Assembly: GCA_943371965.1 (NCBI GenBank) | Contig: CALRWV020000002.1 | Span: 310,001 to 374,000 of the forward strand | Direction of reading: 5' to 3' | Length of the DNA stretch: 64,000 nt | DNA from: CALRWV02 sp943371965 | GTDB lineage: Bacteria > Bacteroidota > JABWAT01 | Part shown: positions 44,118 through 53,417 of the stretch, in pieces | Numbering within the stretch: position 1 is the stretch's first letter | How the letters are laid out: the number at the start of each line of letters is the position of its first letter | Made by a program: the position numbers and the translations under genes | Notes under the pieces: generated by a model | Told to the model about the DNA's origin: nothing | What the model saw: only the letters and a program-made list of their open reading frames with translations | Database searches by the model: none

Positions 44118-44906
44118 TTAACTTTTCAGCTGTTCACTTACTTTTCCGAAACGACGTTCGCGGGAACTGTAACTCCGGATTGCTTCATATAGCTTATTCC
44201 TTCTGAATTCAGGCCAGAAGCTGTCTGTGATGTAAAACTCAGAATATGCTAGTTGCCATAACAGAAAATTGGAAATCCGCATTTCACCACTGGTTCTGAT
44301 CATTAAATCAGGGTCGGGAATATTTTGGGTTGAAAGATGCGATGAAATCATTTCTGTTGTGATTTGATCGGGTTTGAGTTCACCGGTCAATACTTTTTCG
44401 GCAATTTCTTTACACGCCGTTGTTATATCCCATCTTCCGCTGTACGAAAGAGCCAGGACCAATGTCATTCTTTCGTTTTCCCTTGTAGCTTCGATGGTCT
44501 GTTCCAGTTCTTCCCTTACCTGTTTGGGCAAATCTTCTCTGTTGCCAATTGTAAGTAGCCTGATATTGTTTTCATTCAGGGTTTTGAGTTCTTTTCTAAG
44601 ACTTCTGATCAGTAAACTCATCAATGCGCTGACTTCATCTTTGGGTCTGCCCCAATTTTCAGTGCTGAATGCATAAAGTGTTAAAAATTTCACTCCAATT
44701 TCAGCACAGGCTTCCACTGTTTCCCGAACCGATTCCACTCCGGCATTATGACCGGAAACTCGTGGTTTTCCTTTACTTTTCGCCCATCTTCCATTTCCAT
44801 CCATAATAACAGCAATGTGGTTTGGAATGGTACAACTAGCTTTCAGCTCATCCTGAACAGCTTTGTCTTCCGGTGTTCTTTTATCTTTGTAACTGGTATT
44901 TGTCAC
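44118..44906 (-). CDS. uppS: Isoprenyl transferase (undecaprenyl diphosphate synthase)
   Basis: 262 residues with GTG as start; no internal Met occurs before the catalytic motif, so GTG is the likely start although no good ribosome site is seen. AVIMDGNGRWA (Asp36), SGHNAGVESVRE, LYAFSTENWGRP and the C-terminal DPDLMIRTSGEMRISNFLLWQ and DSFWPEF are the cis-prenyltransferase blocks. It makes the C55 lipid carrier for peptidoglycan and LPS. The N-terminal 28 residues are extra relative to typical members. bamA is 119 bases downstream. Confidence 0.95.
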   Translation of the reverse strand: MTNTSYKDKRTPEDKAVQDELKASCTIPNHIAVIMDGNGRWAKSKGKPRVSGHNAGVESVRETVEACAEIGVKFLTLYAFSTENWGRPKDEVSALMSLLIRSLRKELKTLNENNIRLLTIGNREDLPKQVREELEQTIEATRENERMTLVLALSYSGRWDITTACKEIAEKVLTGELKPDQITTEMISSHLSTQNIPDPDLMIRTSGEMRISNFLLWQLAYSEFYITDSFWPEFRRNKLYEAIRSYSSRERRFGKVSEQLKS

Positions 44907-45183
44907 TGTTTTTTGGATAATGCTTGCTTATTCCTGCCTGATTTCGCAATTTTTCTTCAATCATGACAGTTTTAAAAATGTATTATTTACCGAAATTCGC
45001 TTATTTTGCTCATTTCAAGGGAATCTGCAAGTTAGAAATACCCCCTTTTAAAAGCAAGAAACCAATTATGTATAACAAAATGCACAAACTGTCCTGAAAT
45101 CATTTTACTTTTAAAAGTATTGATAACTGACTGACTGAAAATTTAAAGTTCCAAACACTGCCACAAGGAAGACATTTTAAACA

Positions 45184-45762
45184 ATGAGAACTGCCCAACT
45201 GACACGCACAACCAAGGAAACTTCAATCCAAACTGAATTGAATCTGGATGGAACCGGAAAACTTCTGATATCAACCGGAATCGGTTTTTTTGATCACATG
45301 CTTGAACAGCTTGGAAAACATTCTGGAATTGATCTTACCATTTCTGCAAAAGGTGATCTTCACATTGATGATCATCATTTGGTTGAAGATGTTGGGTTGG
45401 CAATTGGTGAATGTTTGCTGAAAGCACTCGGAGACAAAACCGGAATCAACCGTTACGGTTTTTTTTATGTTCCGATGGATGAAACACTTGTCCGCACAGT
45501 TATTGATCTTTCAGGAAGACCTTATTGCGTTTTCAATGCGTCATTTACGCGCGATAAAGTCGGTGAAATGAATACTGAAATGGTTCGCGAATTTTTTGTG
45601 GCGTTGTCAAACACTTTGAAGTGCAATCTTCACATTGAAGTTTTGTATGGAATCAATGATCATCATAAAATCGAAGGGATTTTCAAATCTTTTGCAAGAG
45701 CTTTAAAGGAAGCAGTTGCTGTTACCGGAACAGAATTGCCAAGTACAAAAGGAAAGTTATAA
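45184..45762 (+). CDS. hisB: Imidazoleglycerol-phosphate dehydratase
   Basis: 192 residues, monofunctional form without the phosphatase domain. Both metal-binding His blocks are present: FFDHMLEQLGKHSG with DLHIDDHHLVEDVG, and the repeat LHIEVLYGINDHHKIEGIFKSFARAL. It catalyses the sixth step of histidine synthesis. No other his gene lies in the window. AAGGAAG lies upstream of the ATG. The stop is 5 bases from the convergent enolase-superfamily gene. Confidence 0.95.
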   Translation: MRTAQLTRTTKETSIQTELNLDGTGKLLISTGIGFFDHMLEQLGKHSGIDLTISAKGDLHIDDHHLVEDVGLAIGECLLKALGDKTGINRYGFFYVPMDETLVRTVIDLSGRPYCVFNASFTRDKVGEMNTEMVREFFVALSNTLKCNLHIEVLYGINDHHKIEGIFKSFARALKEAVAVTGTELPSTKGKL

Positions 45763-45767
45763 GCTGA

Positions 45768-46880
45768 TCATTGTTTTCTGAAAATCTGATGTTTTACTGT
45801 TACTTTTTTTAATTTATCCAAAGCAACTTCAACACCAATTCCTGGTTTTGTTGGAACGGTCATGGTTCCATCTGAATTCACTGTAAATTCCGGTTCAACA
45901 ATATCCTCTTTGTAATATCTTTTACTTGCAGAAATATCTCCCGGCAAAGTAAAATTGGAAAGTGAAGCCAACGCAACATTTCCTGCCCGTCCAATTCCAG
46001 ATTCCAGCATTCCTCCGTGCCAAACCGGAATATTTTTTGAAGCACAATAATCATGAATCCGTTTTGATTCCGTAAATCCACCAACCCGTCCCGGTTTTAT
46101 ATTGATGATTCTGCAACTGTCCAATTCGATTGCTGCCCGTGTATTTTCAAGTGAATGAATGCTTTCATCCAAACAGATAGCTGTCTTCAATTCACGCTGA
46201 AGCTTTGAGTGATCAAAAATATCTTCATATCCCAACGGTTGTTCAATCAGGAGTAAACCATAGTCATCCATTGTTTTGAATACAGCAATATCATCAAGAG
46301 TGTAAGCAGAGTTTGCATCAACCTGAAGAAGCAAATCAGGAAAAATTTTCCTCAAAATCTGGACAAACTGAAGATCATATCCAGGTGATATTTTTATTTT
46401 AACACGTTTATATCCTTCATCCAGATATCCTTGAACTACCTCCACCAACTTTTCAGGTGAAGATTGAATTCCGATGCTGACACCGACATCGACTTTTTCC
46501 CTATTGCCCCCCAGCATTTTTGAAAGAGATACTCCCTTTGATTTTGCAAATAAATCCCATAAAGCGGACTCAAGTCCGGCTTTCGCCATTCTGTGACCAC
46601 GGACTTTATTCCAAAGAAGAGTTGCGTCATCAACAGTTAAAAGATCCTTTCCTAGAATTTCAGGGATCAGAAAATCCGAAAGAATATGCCATGCTGTCTG
46701 AACCGTTTCCGGTGAATAAAATGGAGTCCCTTCTGCAACACTTTCACCCCAACCGGTTAGACCTTCACCATCAACCTGAACGATAATGTGTTCTTCATTA
46801 TATTCAGTTCCCATCGATGTAACAAACGGCGAAACCAGTTCCATTTGAATATGATGAAGTTCTATTTTATCGATTTTCAT
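45768..46880 (-). CDS. OSBS / N-succinylamino acid racemase family enzyme (enolase superfamily)
   Basis: 370 residues. KRVKIKISP holds the KxK catalytic Lys pair; the metal ligands are Asp in LQVDANSAY, Glu in LLIEQPLG and Asp in CLDESIHS, with the second catalytic Lys in NIKPGRVGG. WHGGMLESGIGRA is typical of the MenC2/NSAR branch. It could make o-succinylbenzoate for menaquinone, or racemise N-acyl amino acids; sequence alone does not separate these. It is last in an S51 peptidase, CPBP protease, enolase run, with a 2-base gap to the CPBP gene. Confidence 0.82.
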   Translation of the reverse strand: MKIDKIELHHIQMELVSPFVTSMGTEYNEEHIIVQVDGEGLTGWGESVAEGTPFYSPETVQTAWHILSDFLIPEILGKDLLTVDDATLLWNKVRGHRMAKAGLESALWDLFAKSKGVSLSKMLGGNREKVDVGVSIGIQSSPEKLVEVVQGYLDEGYKRVKIKISPGYDLQFVQILRKIFPDLLLQVDANSAYTLDDIAVFKTMDDYGLLLIEQPLGYEDIFDHSKLQRELKTAICLDESIHSLENTRAAIELDSCRIINIKPGRVGGFTESKRIHDYCASKNIPVWHGGMLESGIGRAGNVALASLSNFTLPGDISASKRYYKEDIVEPEFTVNSDGTMTVPTKPGIGVEVALDKLKKVTVKHQIFRKQ

Positions 46881-46882
46881 TT

Positions 46883-47698
46883 TCAGCTTTCGTTGGTAAC
46901 CTGAATAGTTAATGAGGCATTCTTTCCGAAATATTTATTCAGATACAAAATGGCTACAAATAAAAACAAAATACAACCGCCAAGAATAAGAATGACATTC
47001 AGTGTCCCACCATAAAGTTCAGAAAGTGTTGATTCAATTATTTCTTTTTCGGTGTAGAAAAATCCCTGAAGAAAAGAAATCCCGTTATTGGTTATATGCA
47101 TTGCAACAGTTAAAAATATGTTGCGGGTTTTGTAATAAATCCATCCTGAGAACAAACCAAAAAAAGCTGCTCCCAAAAACTGCCACGGATTCAGGTGAAT
47201 AAAACCAAAAAGTACACTTGAAACTATGATAGCTTTCATTGGAGAATATTTTCTGAGCAACCCATCAAGAACGATTCCACGAAAAATCAGTTCTTCCAGA
47301 ATTGGGCCGACAACTACTATAGTTAAGAAAGAATAAACTCCGTTCAATTTACTTAATTCAATAAGAATATCTTTCATAAAATCTGGAAATGGTATCAAAC
47401 TCATTATTGGGGAGGAAATGCCAAAAAGAAGAGCAAAATTAGCTACAATAACCAAAGGAAGAATCTGAAAATAATTACTGTTTAAAACGTAGGAAGTCAA
47501 TCCGGTTTTCTCTTTTCTTTTTTTATGAAAAATCAGAAAAGGAATTCCAACACTCAATGTGTATGAAAACATAAGAAGAAGTTCTTTGTCCAAATATTTT
47601 ACCAATATTGATTCAATCGGATAAAAGATTACCATCGAAACAATCAAAATCAGAACGATTCCAATACTTTCTCTGATATCCGGATAACTGTTTTCCAT
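46883..47698 (-). CDS. CPBP-family intramembrane glutamic protease
   Basis: 271 residues with about seven or eight hydrophobic helices. The CPBP/Abi motifs are all present: EELIFRG (EExxxR, about 137-143), FGFIHLNPW (FxxxH) and HITNNG (HxxxN). Such proteins cleave prenylated or membrane substrates, or act as self-immunity or maturation factors. The neighbouring secreted proteins suggest a maturation role, but this is a guess. It lies 16 bases after the T9SS-type S51 peptidase gene and 2 bases before the enolase-superfamily gene. Confidence 0.85.
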   Translation of the reverse strand: MENSYPDIRESIGIVLILIVSMVIFYPIESILVKYLDKELLLMFSYTLSVGIPFLIFHKKRKEKTGLTSYVLNSNYFQILPLVIVANFALLFGISSPIMSLIPFPDFMKDILIELSKLNGVYSFLTIVVVGPILEELIFRGIVLDGLLRKYSPMKAIIVSSVLFGFIHLNPWQFLGAAFFGLFSGWIYYKTRNIFLTVAMHITNNGISFLQGFFYTEKEIIESTLSELYGGTLNVILILGGCILFLFVAILYLNKYFGKNASLTIQVTNES

Positions 47699-47714
47699 AT
47701 TGATACTTCTGTTT

Positions 47715-49508
47715 CTATTTCATTAATATTATTTTTTTTGTGTCAATTTGCTTACCGCCGGAAACCCTAACAAAATACATTCCAGATGGTTGGGATTTAA
47801 GATTGAATGAAATTGTCTTTTTATCAGAATTCAACTTCATTTTTTTTGATTCAACAATCCTTCCCAAAATATCAATGATTTCAAAATTAAATATTTCCGG
47901 GTTTCTAGAAGTTACTTCAACCGTAAATTCCGGATTGAAAGGATTTGGATAAGGCTCACTCACTTCAAAGGAATCTGGTTTTTTATTTTCCTGATTCCGG
48001 ATTGAAGTAAAAATCCCGCCTTCAAGATTTCCTGTTATTCTGTTGAAAAAATAATTCCGGTCTGGTTTTAATGATTCTGCCAAAACATGAACCGTCAATC
48101 CGACAAAGCTTACATTCTTTGCAGCACCCGCATAATAAGAAGTATATTTTCCGAGCGTTTTGTGGGTTGCTGAACGTGAATCAATAACTATTGAAGCCGT
48201 TTCTGTTCCGGAAGGATTATGAAAATACCAGTTCGGGTTTTTGTTTTCCGTTGATGGCTGTGAAATCCATCCACCGGAAAAAAGCAAAACTCCTACATCA
48301 TTTTTCCGGTCATAAAGTCCGCGGAACAGACTTTCCTGTTTGTCACCTCGGTTGTTTGAATTTCCTGAAAGTGTAAAACCCATACCAAGCAAAACATTTC
48401 CATTATTTACGGAAAGATTATATGCCAATGGATAATAAGAAATGCAGTTATCAAATTTCAGTTTATCAGATTCAACAGAACCATTTACTGCAATAGAGTC
48501 CGTTTGGGAAATAACAATAATATCATCGTCATCCGGAAGAATTCCAGTAGTTCCTTCCGGTGCACTTTCGGGAACCACATTGACAGAGTTCAAATCAAAT
48601 TTCCAGCCTTCAGTCAGATGGTCAATTTTGAGATCGGTAAAAATCAGTGGACTGTTTGTTTCTCTTTTAATAACAGATTTTTCAGTTGGTCTGATAAATG
48701 AAACGGCTTCTTCGCCTATCACTTCAGCAATGCCATTTTGAATTGCAACTCCGGTTTTTCTGTCAATTCCTATTGCGAAAAGTAATTTGATTTTTGAATC
48801 ATCTATGGCTTTGGCCAGAATTCCGATTGTTCTTCCCAATCTCCCCCTTTCACCGAAATGGGTATCAATAATTACATTAGGAACAACAGAAAGAAAATCG
48901 GAATGAATTCCTGACTTTCCCGGTGATTCAGAATCATCATCAAGAAATCTGGTTTTTGCATTTGCAAGAACATCTGATGAAACCAAATCTTTTCCACCTG
49001 CAAACGCAAACTCTGCCAAACTCATCGCTCCAGCACTTGTTCCCCCAATTGCACCGTTCCGTGAAATAACATTTTTAATTGCGGTTTCAAGCAGAGTTCC
49101 ATTCCACTGATCATAATAAACGCCCTGATCTCCACCCTTTAAGAAAATGACATCCGAACTATCGATTTTGTCTGCTGTACCATTTAGGTTCGCTTTTTCC
49201 TTTGTGTCGATGTAATAGGTAAAGGTCCTTACCTGAATTGAAAGTGTTTGGCCAATCCACCTGAAATAACTGTTCATGAAAGCTGTATCAGGATCCGAAG
49301 CTGTTAGAATTGAAACAGAAATGATTCCATCATTGTTTGTATCACCATTCTCTATGAGTTTTTTGTATAACCGGTATGACCAAGACGATTTATCGCCAAT
49401 ATCACCTTCCGAGCCCCCACCTGCAGCCACAATTATCCCCTGACCAACTGATATTTCAGAGACAAGAACTGTCAGAAAGAAGAATACTCCAAGGGATTTT
49501 GAAAACAT
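47715..49508 (-). CDS. Secreted S51 (cyanophycinase-like) peptidase with T9SS sorting domain
   Basis: 597 residues. Signal peptide ends near VGQG. Residues 23-270 form an S51 domain: GGG at 30-32, GGDQ at 125-128, nucleophile Ser158 in GGTSAGAM and DTHFGERGRLGR at 215-226. Compared with the periplasmic paralogue at 60202, the Gln after Asp in DQHF is Thr here, and the Glu in DES is Arg (DRK, Arg250), so substrate or activity may differ. Residues about 280-510 are an unassigned beta-rich part. The C-terminal 80 residues (YPNPFNPEFTVEV to GMYFVRVSGGKQ) are a type IX sorting domain, so the product is likely surface-attached or released. Confidence 0.82.
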   Translation of the reverse strand: MFSKSLGVFFFLTVLVSEISVGQGIIVAAGGGSEGDIGDKSSWSYRLYKKLIENGDTNNDGIISVSILTASDPDTAFMNSYFRWIGQTLSIQVRTFTYYIDTKEKANLNGTADKIDSSDVIFLKGGDQGVYYDQWNGTLLETAIKNVISRNGAIGGTSAGAMSLAEFAFAGGKDLVSSDVLANAKTRFLDDDSESPGKSGIHSDFLSVVPNVIIDTHFGERGRLGRTIGILAKAIDDSKIKLLFAIGIDRKTGVAIQNGIAEVIGEEAVSFIRPTEKSVIKRETNSPLIFTDLKIDHLTEGWKFDLNSVNVVPESAPEGTTGILPDDDDIIVISQTDSIAVNGSVESDKLKFDNCISYYPLAYNLSVNNGNVLLGMGFTLSGNSNNRGDKQESLFRGLYDRKNDVGVLLFSGGWISQPSTENKNPNWYFHNPSGTETASIVIDSRSATHKTLGKYTSYYAGAAKNVSFVGLTVHVLAESLKPDRNYFFNRITGNLEGGIFTSIRNQENKKPDSFEVSEPYPNPFNPEFTVEVTSRNPEIFNFEIIDILGRIVESKKMKLNSDKKTISFNLKSQPSGMYFVRVSGGKQIDTKKIILMK

Positions 49509-49529
49509 ATTTTACCGGAAAAAATTCTC

Positions 49530-49566
49530 AATGCAACCGGATTTTTCAGTGAAATCCGATTGCATT
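49530..49566 (-). terminator. Hairpin between porV-like and S51 genes
   Basis: AATGCAACCGGATTT pairs with AAATCCGATTGCATT (one mismatch) around a 7-base loop, and on the reverse strand a run of six T follows. It may end the TonB-PorV message or attenuate read-through into the S51 gene. Confidence 0.75.
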
Positions 49567-49571
49567 GAATA

Positions 49572-50570
49572 TCAGAAAGAAAGTCCAATTGAAAGCCGTT
49601 GAATTCCATCCAGATACTCATGGGCTGAATAAGAATAATCCAGAGTAAAAATTGAACCGGTCAGATCCAATTTTGCGCCAAATCCAAAACTGTAAGGTTT
49701 TTCTTTATCGTTGATTCTATATCCACCACGCACAAAGAACCTGTTGAATACGGAGACTTCTGATCCAACATTGATAATTTCATCTGCATCATTTGATTTT
49801 GTTATGTCTGCTCCCAAATCGGCTGAAGTAAAATCATTTTCATAAACTCGCATTGAAGTACCAATCAGGAACATCAATGGAATCGGATATTCCTCCGTTC
49901 TGAAATAGGCAACCTGTTCTGGTGTTGTGGGGTACTGTGAACTTGGAGTTACAACCGTTTTTAAATTCGAGCCTTCATACTTCATATTCGAACCAAAATT
50001 TTTAATTGTTGTACCGATTGTCAGTTTTTTGAAATCGAATACATATTTTGTTCCCAAGTCAATTGCAAAACCGGAAGCTTCGAGTTTCCACAGCCGCTGA
50101 CTCACATATTTTCCGATAATCCCGATTGAGAAAGAACTGTTGAGATAAACTGAATATCCTGCTGATACAGCAAAATCCGATGCATCGTAATAAAGTCCTG
50201 TTCCCATTTCCTGCTCTACGGTTGTTATTTCTATTTTATCTGTATTCAAGGTAATAATACTTAAACCGAATGCCCCAATATCTCCTGCGTTATAGGAAAC
50301 TCCCAAGTGATTCATTCCGATTCCGGCCCACAATGAAGTTCTGCTGAAAATCAGTTCAGTTCCTTTTGTTTCAACAAGCGAAGCCGGATTCCAAAACATT
50401 CCGCTTACTCCTGTGGAAAGTGTTGATCCAATTCCTCCCATTCCAGTTTCTCTGGGAGTGGAATCAATTTTCAGAAATTGAGCCCCAACAGTTCCATTGT
50501 TTGAATTCTGTGCTGAAAGTGTAATTGCGAATAAAAGTGTCAGGTTTAATCCGATAATAATATTTTTCAT
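49572..50570 (-). CDS. PorV/PorQ-family outer membrane barrel protein
   Basis: 332 residues. Signal peptide ends at LSAQ, then QFLKIDSTPRETGMGG and FWNPASLVETKGTELIFS, the FadL-like start typical of PorV/PorQ, and amphipathic strands to the terminal RLSIGLSF. PorV shuttles T9SS cargo to the attachment complex. This one sits between two secreted-protein genes whose C-termini look like sorting domains, so it may be a dedicated shuttle. It overlaps the upstream gene by 4 bases. The T9SS motor genes are not in this window. Confidence 0.8.
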   Translation of the reverse strand: MKNIIIGLNLTLLFAITLSAQNSNNGTVGAQFLKIDSTPRETGMGGIGSTLSTGVSGMFWNPASLVETKGTELIFSRTSLWAGIGMNHLGVSYNAGDIGAFGLSIITLNTDKIEITTVEQEMGTGLYYDASDFAVSAGYSVYLNSSFSIGIIGKYVSQRLWKLEASGFAIDLGTKYVFDFKKLTIGTTIKNFGSNMKYEGSNLKTVVTPSSQYPTTPEQVAYFRTEEYPIPLMFLIGTSMRVYENDFTSADLGADITKSNDADEIINVGSEVSVFNRFFVRGGYRINDKEKPYSFGFGAKLDLTGSIFTLDYSYSAHEYLDGIQRLSIGLSF

Positions 50571-53407
50571 TTGATCACCCCAAACTTTCCTACAAATGAA
50601 CCGGCTTCACTTTTTACCTGATAGATATACATCCCGGATGCAACTTCACGGTCAAAATCGTTCAGCATATTCCAGAATATTTCACCTTCAAGTCCGTTGT
50701 GAAGGGTCTTTACTTTGCTGCCATCCAATGTGAAAATATGAATCTCAGAATTTTTTGGAAGATTAATGAAGCGGATTTGACGTTCAACATCTTTTGTTAC
50801 TTCCTTGCTGATAGCTTTTTCATAACTGCTTGATGAAATATAAGGATTAGGTACAACCCTGATATTGTTTTGCTGTGCCCTTGCAAGTGAGTTGCTGTAA
50901 CCCCTATTTCCTGTCCCGATTACCCATTGGTCTTTTAATGTTATATGATAAGGTTTTCTCAGTCTGAACGTAACAAGTGAATTGGACTGCGGTGCCGTCT
51001 CAAGTGTTTTGTTATCATAAATAGATGAGATTTTAGCGCCCGGAAATACGAGAAAATCATCTTTACTGACTGTATCTGTCACTGATACCGTTCCATCTTC
51101 CGATTTTACTTCCAGAATTATTTTTGCATTTGATTCAGCATCAAGGAAAGAGGAAACAACTTTTGCCGAAAAAACCTGATATTTCAGTTTTGAAGTATCT
51201 GTATAGGTAAAAGTCAGCTTAAGAGGTACTGAACCTGATATCTGAAGATAATCGGAAACGAAATCAGCTTTCTGGATTTTGATTTCCATTCCGTCTGTTG
51301 TGAAATAGGATTTTTTATTTTCCAATTCTATTAAAGGCAATTTGGTTTTGCCATCCCCGTTTACTTTGATTCCCGGATAAAAGAAAACCGTATCACCAGC
51401 CTGAGGTCTTATGGTTGAATCAGAAACGGTAAAAGACAAACCATAAAATTTAATCTCGTTTATATGCTTTGAAGTATCGGCAGAATAAGTATACCTAATG
51501 GACGAAGTTTTCTTGTCAACATTATAAATTTTGTATCTGTTTGCTACAGGGTTTGCAACTGTAGTTGAAAAAACTATTGCAATCCTGTCATCTGGAAACA
51601 ATGCAGCATCATTGATTACCAATTTTTCCTTTCCATTATATTGCGCTTTCTTTTTATACAGAAGTTCAAATTGAACAGTATCACTTAATCCTTCAAGACT
51701 TGTCAGGTTTTCAAAATTCAGTATCAGTGAGTCGTTTGAATTTCCTGATTTGTGTTTTACTGAATTGACCTCAATTCCGGAATAACCTGAATATGATTTT
51801 TTGGGTTTTGCAATCGCAAGTTGAACCTGACTTGTTGTTCTGCCAAGTGAACTTTCCAGTGACGAAATTCCCAATGACGCATCATAGTCAAAAGCGGTCA
51901 GTGTGTACCAATATTCAATTCCGTTGACAACAGATGAATCAATGTAGAAATAGTCTATCCCTTTATCTTTTTGAATGCCATCTTTTACATCCCATTCATG
52001 AAGCGGTTGGGGATAGGGAGGCGGATTATTTTTCAATGCGTTCCTGTCAATCTGATCCCAGGTAATTCCATTATCAATTGATTTGTAAAGACGGAACCCC
52101 TGAAAATCTTTTTTGTGTGTGAACGGATCAATTGATTGTTCCGATTCTGAATTCCAATAAAGTTTCACATACCCGTCACCGGAAACAACATTCAGTTTAG
52201 GAGTTTTAGGTGGTTTTGGGATTGTAAAATTATTTGCAACAACCAATTTTGCCTGAGTTGCAGCATCAAGTAATGCTGGTTTTGTTTCACCGGCAACAAC
52301 AGCTACAATAAACGAAAGTGTCTGGTTTGGTGCAATGGAATAGGGTCCGCTTCCCAATTTGGTTGCATAATCTCCTCCTGATACTGGAATTTGTACAACA
52401 TCGTCCATTTTTATATTTGGGAGATTTGATCCAGGATGAAAGTATAGGGGACCAAGAGTTGAATTATAAAGTTTCGGACTGCTGGATAAAAGCTGGTATA
52501 ATGCAGTATCATTCGTTTGGATTGCATTGTCATCTTCATAAAAGGAATAATGCCAATCTGTTAGACCCAATTCGACCCCGCCGACTTTTGGAGTTTTAAT
52601 AAATGATAATCCGAAATATCCTGTGGCACCTCCTGCCCATTCGGATGAATACCCATCATCATAAAAATAAACCAATTGAAGTGGAGGATCATACCCAACA
52701 TAATCATCTCCATATTCAGGATCACCACCGGAATAATTTCCAACATCAATATCATGATGGAATCCAAAGTACATATTGTCATAAGTGTTGGCACTGTTGT
52801 TTTTTACGTCAAAACGGAAAATGATAAAGTTGTCAAACGGTTTTGATCCGAAAGCATAACTGGTTTGTGCTATTTCAATTCCAAGCCGCTGCAGTTGGTT
52901 TGTTGAATCATTGTAAACTGCAAACAGTGTCTGTTCAGACAAATAATCAATGGTTCCATCCCCTTCTGTTCTGAAAGAAGTTGGCCATCCCATTGAAGGC
53001 CAGGTTGAAGGGTCTGCGCTTGAGGCTATAAGGGCACTTGAGCTGCTGTGGTAACCTGCAGCGGCTTCCCATTCTTCAATTGAAGACGACTGTCCTGAAA
53101 TAACATTGGTGGGGAATGCTACAATTGGATTCATTTTGTAGATATAATTTTTTTGGCTGTTGATCGGAAATTCGCCAGAGGGTCCCTGTGAATTTGATCT
53201 TGGGTACATCTTTCCCCTGTTTTCCCAAAACATTCCTATGTTGCTTGCATTTGATATGTTGGCGGCACGGTCAAACGCTCCAGATTCTTTTTTAAGTTTG
53301 TTTGCGTTTTCTTCCTTTCCATCTCTTCCCACCTGTGAAAAGGCGATTGAAGAGCCCAATAAAATGGAAAGAAAAAGAGAGCCTGATTTCTGTTTGATGT
53401 TTTTCAT
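50567..53407 (-). CDS. Large secreted multi-domain protein with T9SS-type C-terminus
   Basis: 946 residues. Signal peptide MKNIKQKSGSLFLSILLGSS with IAFSQ following. The N-terminal half (about 60-390) is rich in Tyr, Gly and Asp and unassigned. A fibronectin-III-like segment starts at about 395 (PKTPKLNVVSGDGYVKLYW). The C-terminal 90 residues (RVVPNPYIS, then RQIRFINLPKNSEIHIFTLDG and ASGMYIYQVKS) look like a sorting or beta-sandwich domain of the type IX sort. It lies 10 bases after the TonB receptor gene and overlaps the PorV-like gene by 4. It could be a surface binding partner; function is not known. Confidence 0.72.
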   Translation of the reverse strand: MKNIKQKSGSLFLSILLGSSIAFSQVGRDGKEENANKLKKESGAFDRAANISNASNIGMFWENRGKMYPRSNSQGPSGEFPINSQKNYIYKMNPIVAFPTNVISGQSSSIEEWEAAAGYHSSSSALIASSADPSTWPSMGWPTSFRTEGDGTIDYLSEQTLFAVYNDSTNQLQRLGIEIAQTSYAFGSKPFDNFIIFRFDVKNNSANTYDNMYFGFHHDIDVGNYSGGDPEYGDDYVGYDPPLQLVYFYDDGYSSEWAGGATGYFGLSFIKTPKVGGVELGLTDWHYSFYEDDNAIQTNDTALYQLLSSSPKLYNSTLGPLYFHPGSNLPNIKMDDVVQIPVSGGDYATKLGSGPYSIAPNQTLSFIVAVVAGETKPALLDAATQAKLVVANNFTIPKPPKTPKLNVVSGDGYVKLYWNSESEQSIDPFTHKKDFQGFRLYKSIDNGITWDQIDRNALKNNPPPYPQPLHEWDVKDGIQKDKGIDYFYIDSSVVNGIEYWYTLTAFDYDASLGISSLESSLGRTTSQVQLAIAKPKKSYSGYSGIEVNSVKHKSGNSNDSLILNFENLTSLEGLSDTVQFELLYKKKAQYNGKEKLVINDAALFPDDRIAIVFSTTVANPVANRYKIYNVDKKTSSIRYTYSADTSKHINEIKFYGLSFTVSDSTIRPQAGDTVFFYPGIKVNGDGKTKLPLIELENKKSYFTTDGMEIKIQKADFVSDYLQISGSVPLKLTFTYTDTSKLKYQVFSAKVVSSFLDAESNAKIILEVKSEDGTVSVTDTVSKDDFLVFPGAKISSIYDNKTLETAPQSNSLVTFRLRKPYHITLKDQWVIGTGNRGYSNSLARAQQNNIRVVPNPYISSSSYEKAISKEVTKDVERQIRFINLPKNSEIHIFTLDGSKVKTLHNGLEGEIFWNMLNDFDREVASGMYIYQVKSEAGSFVGKFGVIK

Positions 53408-53417
53408 TTTTTATCCG

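Noticed and set aside
45184..45762. hisB as part of a histidine operon
   Set aside because: No other his gene lies within the window on either side.
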